From: Bradyrhizobium lablabi
Lineage (GTDB): Bacteria; Pseudomonadota; Alphaproteobacteria; Rhizobiales; Xanthobacteraceae
Direction of reading: 5' to 3'
Assembly: GCF_900141755.1 (NCBI RefSeq)
Contig: NZ_LT670844.1
Coordinates: 4,464,001 to 4,528,000 of the forward strand
DNA length: 64,000 nt
Of this stretch, positions 61,969 through 64,000 are shown in pieces (the stretch's first letter is position 1; each line of letters begins with the position of its first letter). Position numbers and translations under genes: made by a program. The notes beneath the pieces were generated by a model. That model was not told where the DNA came from. It saw nothing but the letters and a program-made list of their open reading frames with translations, and made no database searches.

Positions 61969-64000
61969 GTGTTCAAGCGTGTCTGGCCGCAATCATTGTC
62001 CCCGAAGTTTCCAAAACTAAAGCTCCCGACGCTCCGATTCCGCGGCAAGGTCATGCTCGGCTTTGCCGTCGTGCTGGCGATCTCGGCCGCCAGCATGGGG
62101 ATTGCCTATCTCGGCTTCGAGCGCGTCCTGGGTGGCGTCGCCGGCTACCGCAACAGCGTCGCGGAATCCGATCTGGCGCGCAATATCGACCGCGAGCTGA
62201 TCTCCTACCAGGCGATGGCGCGATATTATGTGGTGACCGGAAAGGAGGAGGACGCCAAAGCGACGCTGGACGCCGAGACGAGCCTCAAGGACGCCATCGA
62301 CAAATCGATGCGGGGCACCACCAATCCGGCGCGGCTCGATCAGATCACGCGGCTGGCCCGCGAATTCAAAACCTTCACCAAGATTTTCGTCGAAATCCTG
62401 AAATTCAAGCGCGACAGCGCGCTGGTGACGCAGAACCAGCTCGCCCGCGGCGCCAACATGCTGCGCTACAAGCTCGACGATCTCCCCAGCAACGCCGACG
62501 ATTCGGAGCTGCAGGTAATCCAGCTCGGCGCCAAGAAAGTGACCGAGCAATTCCAGGCGGTGACCGCGCTCGCCAACACCTTCGTCATCAATGCCGACCA
62601 GACAGTCGCCGCCAGCGCGCTGGCGCGGCTCAAATTCGTTGAAAACTCGCTGCACGCGATTTCCTCGAAGGACGAAAAGATCGTGCAGGGGCTGAAAGAA
62701 GCCGGCGCGCTGCTCGAAGAATACCGGCAGGCGCTGAGCAAACTGATCGACAATTCGAAGGAAATCGAGGAGCTGGTGGCCGAGATGGCCGACTCCGCCG
62801 GTGCGATCGTGAAGGGCGCGAGCGTGATGAAGGCGGATTTGCTTTCCGATCAGCAGCGGCTCGAAGCCGAATCGGATGCCACCATCGGCGAGACCGAGCG
62901 GTTGATCCTGATGCTCGCGGCCGGCGGCTTCCTGCTCGGCGCCATTCTGGCGCTGCTGTTGGGCCGGGGAATTTCGAAGCCGATGACGGCGATGTGCAAG
63001 GCGATGCGCGAACTCGCGGGCGGCAATTTCGACGTCGTGCTGCCGGGGTTGGGGCGCAAGGACGAGCTGGGCGAGATGGCGGGCGCGGTGGAAGAATTCA
63101 AGATGCAGGCGGTCGCCAAGGCCGAACGCGATGCTGCGGAGCAAGATGCCCAGAACAAGGCGGCGGGCGCCGCGCGCCGCGCCGAGCTCATTCGTTTCGC
63201 GGATGATTTTGAGACCGCGGTGGGCGCGATCGTCTCCAACGTGTCGGCCTCCGCGGTTCAGCTCGAATCGGCTGCCGGAACGCTGACGCGGACCGCGGAA
63301 ACCACGCAAGGCCTGTCCAGCCAGGTCGCAGGTGCGTCGGAAGAAGCCTCCAGCAGCATGCAGTCGGTCGCCAGCGCAACGGAGGAATTGTCGGCGTCGG
63401 TCGACGAGATCGGCCGGCGGGTGCGCGATTCCAACAAGATCGCGGAAGACGCGGTGCTGCAGGCGCAACAAACCGACGGGCGGATCGGAAAATTGTCGCG
63501 CGCGGCACAAGAGATCGGCGACGTCGTCAAATTGATCACGGCGATTGCCGAGCAAACCAATCTCTTGGCGCTCAACGCAACCATTGAGGCCGCCCGTGCC
63601 GGCGATGCCGGGCGGGGCTTTGCGGTGGTCGCCTCCGAGGTCAAATCGCTGGCGAGCCAGACCGCGAAAGCGACCGACGAGATCTCGTCGCATATTTTGG
63701 GCATGCAGGGCGCGACCCAGGAATCGGTCGCCGCGATCAAGGAGATCGGCGGCACCATCGGTCAGATCTCCAATATCGCTTCCTCGATTGCCAGCGCCGT
63801 CGAGCAGCAGAGCGCGGCGACGCAAGAGATCGCGCGCAGCGTGCAGAACGTCGCGCAGGGTACGCAGGAGGCCGCCGCCAACATCATGCAGGTCAATCGC
63901 GGCGCCACCGAAACCGGCTCGGCGTCGGAGGAGGTTTTGAATTCCGCCAAAACGCTGTCGGCCGAAAGCGCCCGCCTGCGCGAAGAGCTCGACCGCTTCA
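61969..64000 (+). CDS. Methyl-accepting chemotaxis protein, truncated by the window end
   Basis: About 677 residues are visible; the end lies beyond the window. Start GTG 61969 keeps the segment [20 protein letters not shown], typical of these receptors; ATG 62053 is an alternative inside the first helix. Then come a mostly helical periplasmic sensor (to about residue 305), a second transmembrane helix ([20 protein letters not shown]), HAMP ([20 protein letters not shown]) and the signalling domain. The hairpin tip is [20 protein letters not shown] with [18 protein letters not shown] after it. The ligand is unknown. There are no other chemotaxis genes in the window. Confidence 0.94.
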   Translation, partial: MFKRVWPQSLSPKFPKLKLPTLRFRGKVMLGFAVVLAISAASMGIAYLGFERVLGGVAGYRNSVAESDLARNIDRELISYQAMARYYVVTGKEEDAKATLDAETSLKDAIDKSMRGTTNPARLDQITRLAREFKTFTKIFVEILKFKRDSALVTQNQLARGANMLRYKLDDLPSNADDSELQVIQLGAKKVTEQFQAVTALANTFVINADQTVAASALARLKFVENSLHAISSKDEKIVQGLKEAGALLEEYRQALSKLIDNSKEIEELVAEMADSAGAIVKGASVMKADLLSDQQRLEAESDATIGETERLILMLAAGGFLLGAILALLLGRGISKPMTAMCKAMRELAGGNFDVVLPGLGRKDELGEMAGAVEEFKMQAVAKAERDAAEQDAQNKAAGAARRAELIRFADDFETAVGAIVSNVSASAVQLESAAGTLTRTAETTQGLSSQVAGASEEASSSMQSVASATEELSASVDEIGRRVRDSNKIAEDAVLQAQQTDGRIGKLSRAAQEIGDVVKLITAIAEQTNLLALNATIEAARAGDAGRGFAVVASEVKSLASQTAKATDEISSHILGMQGATQESVAAIKEIGGTIGQISNIASSIASAVEQQSAATQEIARSVQNVAQGTQEAAANIMQVNRGATETGSASEEVLNSAKTLSAESARLREELDRF

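Overview
The window reads as chromosomal DNA of a Bradyrhizobium-like alphaproteobacterium (Bradyrhizobium, Rhodopseudomonas or a close relative). The reasons are the high GC content, the protein families, and several kinds of intergenic palindromic repeat of a type that litters Bradyrhizobium genomes. No rRNA, tRNA, CRISPR array, prophage or transposase gene was recognised. This placement rests on recognition alone; no search was run.

Layout. 1-1259: end of an IlvD/Edd-family dehydratase and an RraA-like protein. 1444-6409: prolyl oligopeptidase on the minus strand, then an MBOAT acyltransferase with an overlapping partner of SGNH-like character. 6598-8366: SCO protein and a Tat-exported metallo-beta-lactamase-fold protein. 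8487-12298: a TetR regulator divergent from an EmrAB-type efflux pair, with operator-like dyads between them. 12329-17772: a three-gene ABC importer and a class V aminotransferase. 18038-21747: LssY_C protein, thermonuclease and a 576-residue protein of unknown function. 22376-24534: a caspase-fold protein without its catalytic pair, and an orphan RND adaptor. 24762-30250: a lower-GC restriction-like island holding a nuclease-methylase fusion, an unknown protein, an HNH endonuclease and an orphan antitoxin. 30639-31822: a gene-free stretch with a strongly folded repeat element. 31823-37552: a multidomain nucleotide cyclase, an AsmA protein and a CRP-family regulator. 37659-44269: RND pump, OmpA-like lipoprotein-sized protein and a second catalytically dead caspase-fold protein with TPRs. 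44753-45906: AHL-lactonase-like enzyme and a RidA protein. 46135-54986: a homogentisate pathway cluster. 55117-61510: CaiB/BaiF CoA-transferase, LLM flavin oxidoreductase and a three-subunit molybdenum hydroxylase. 61969-64000: a chemotaxis receptor cut by the window end.

How the genes work together. The clearest pathway is tyrosine/phenylacetate catabolism: Hpd and a flavin hydroxylase with a small partner both plausibly feed homogentisate, which HmgA and FahA then break down. MarR and Lrp regulators sit divergently at the two ends, and both intergenic regions carry dyads. A gene for maleylacetoacetate isomerase is not in the window.

The most unusual signal is a possible cAMP circuit around two paralogous pseudo-caspases. 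Two perfect TGTGA-N6-TCACA sites lie in the gene-free regions upstream of the two pseudo-caspase genes, and a near-perfect one lies upstream of the CRP-family gene. That regulator keeps the Arg-Glu...Arg recognition residues of CRP, and a class III cyclase lies nearby. The second unusual area is the island at 24.7-30.0 kb, where four perfect inverted repeats are packed into about 170 bp between two genes.
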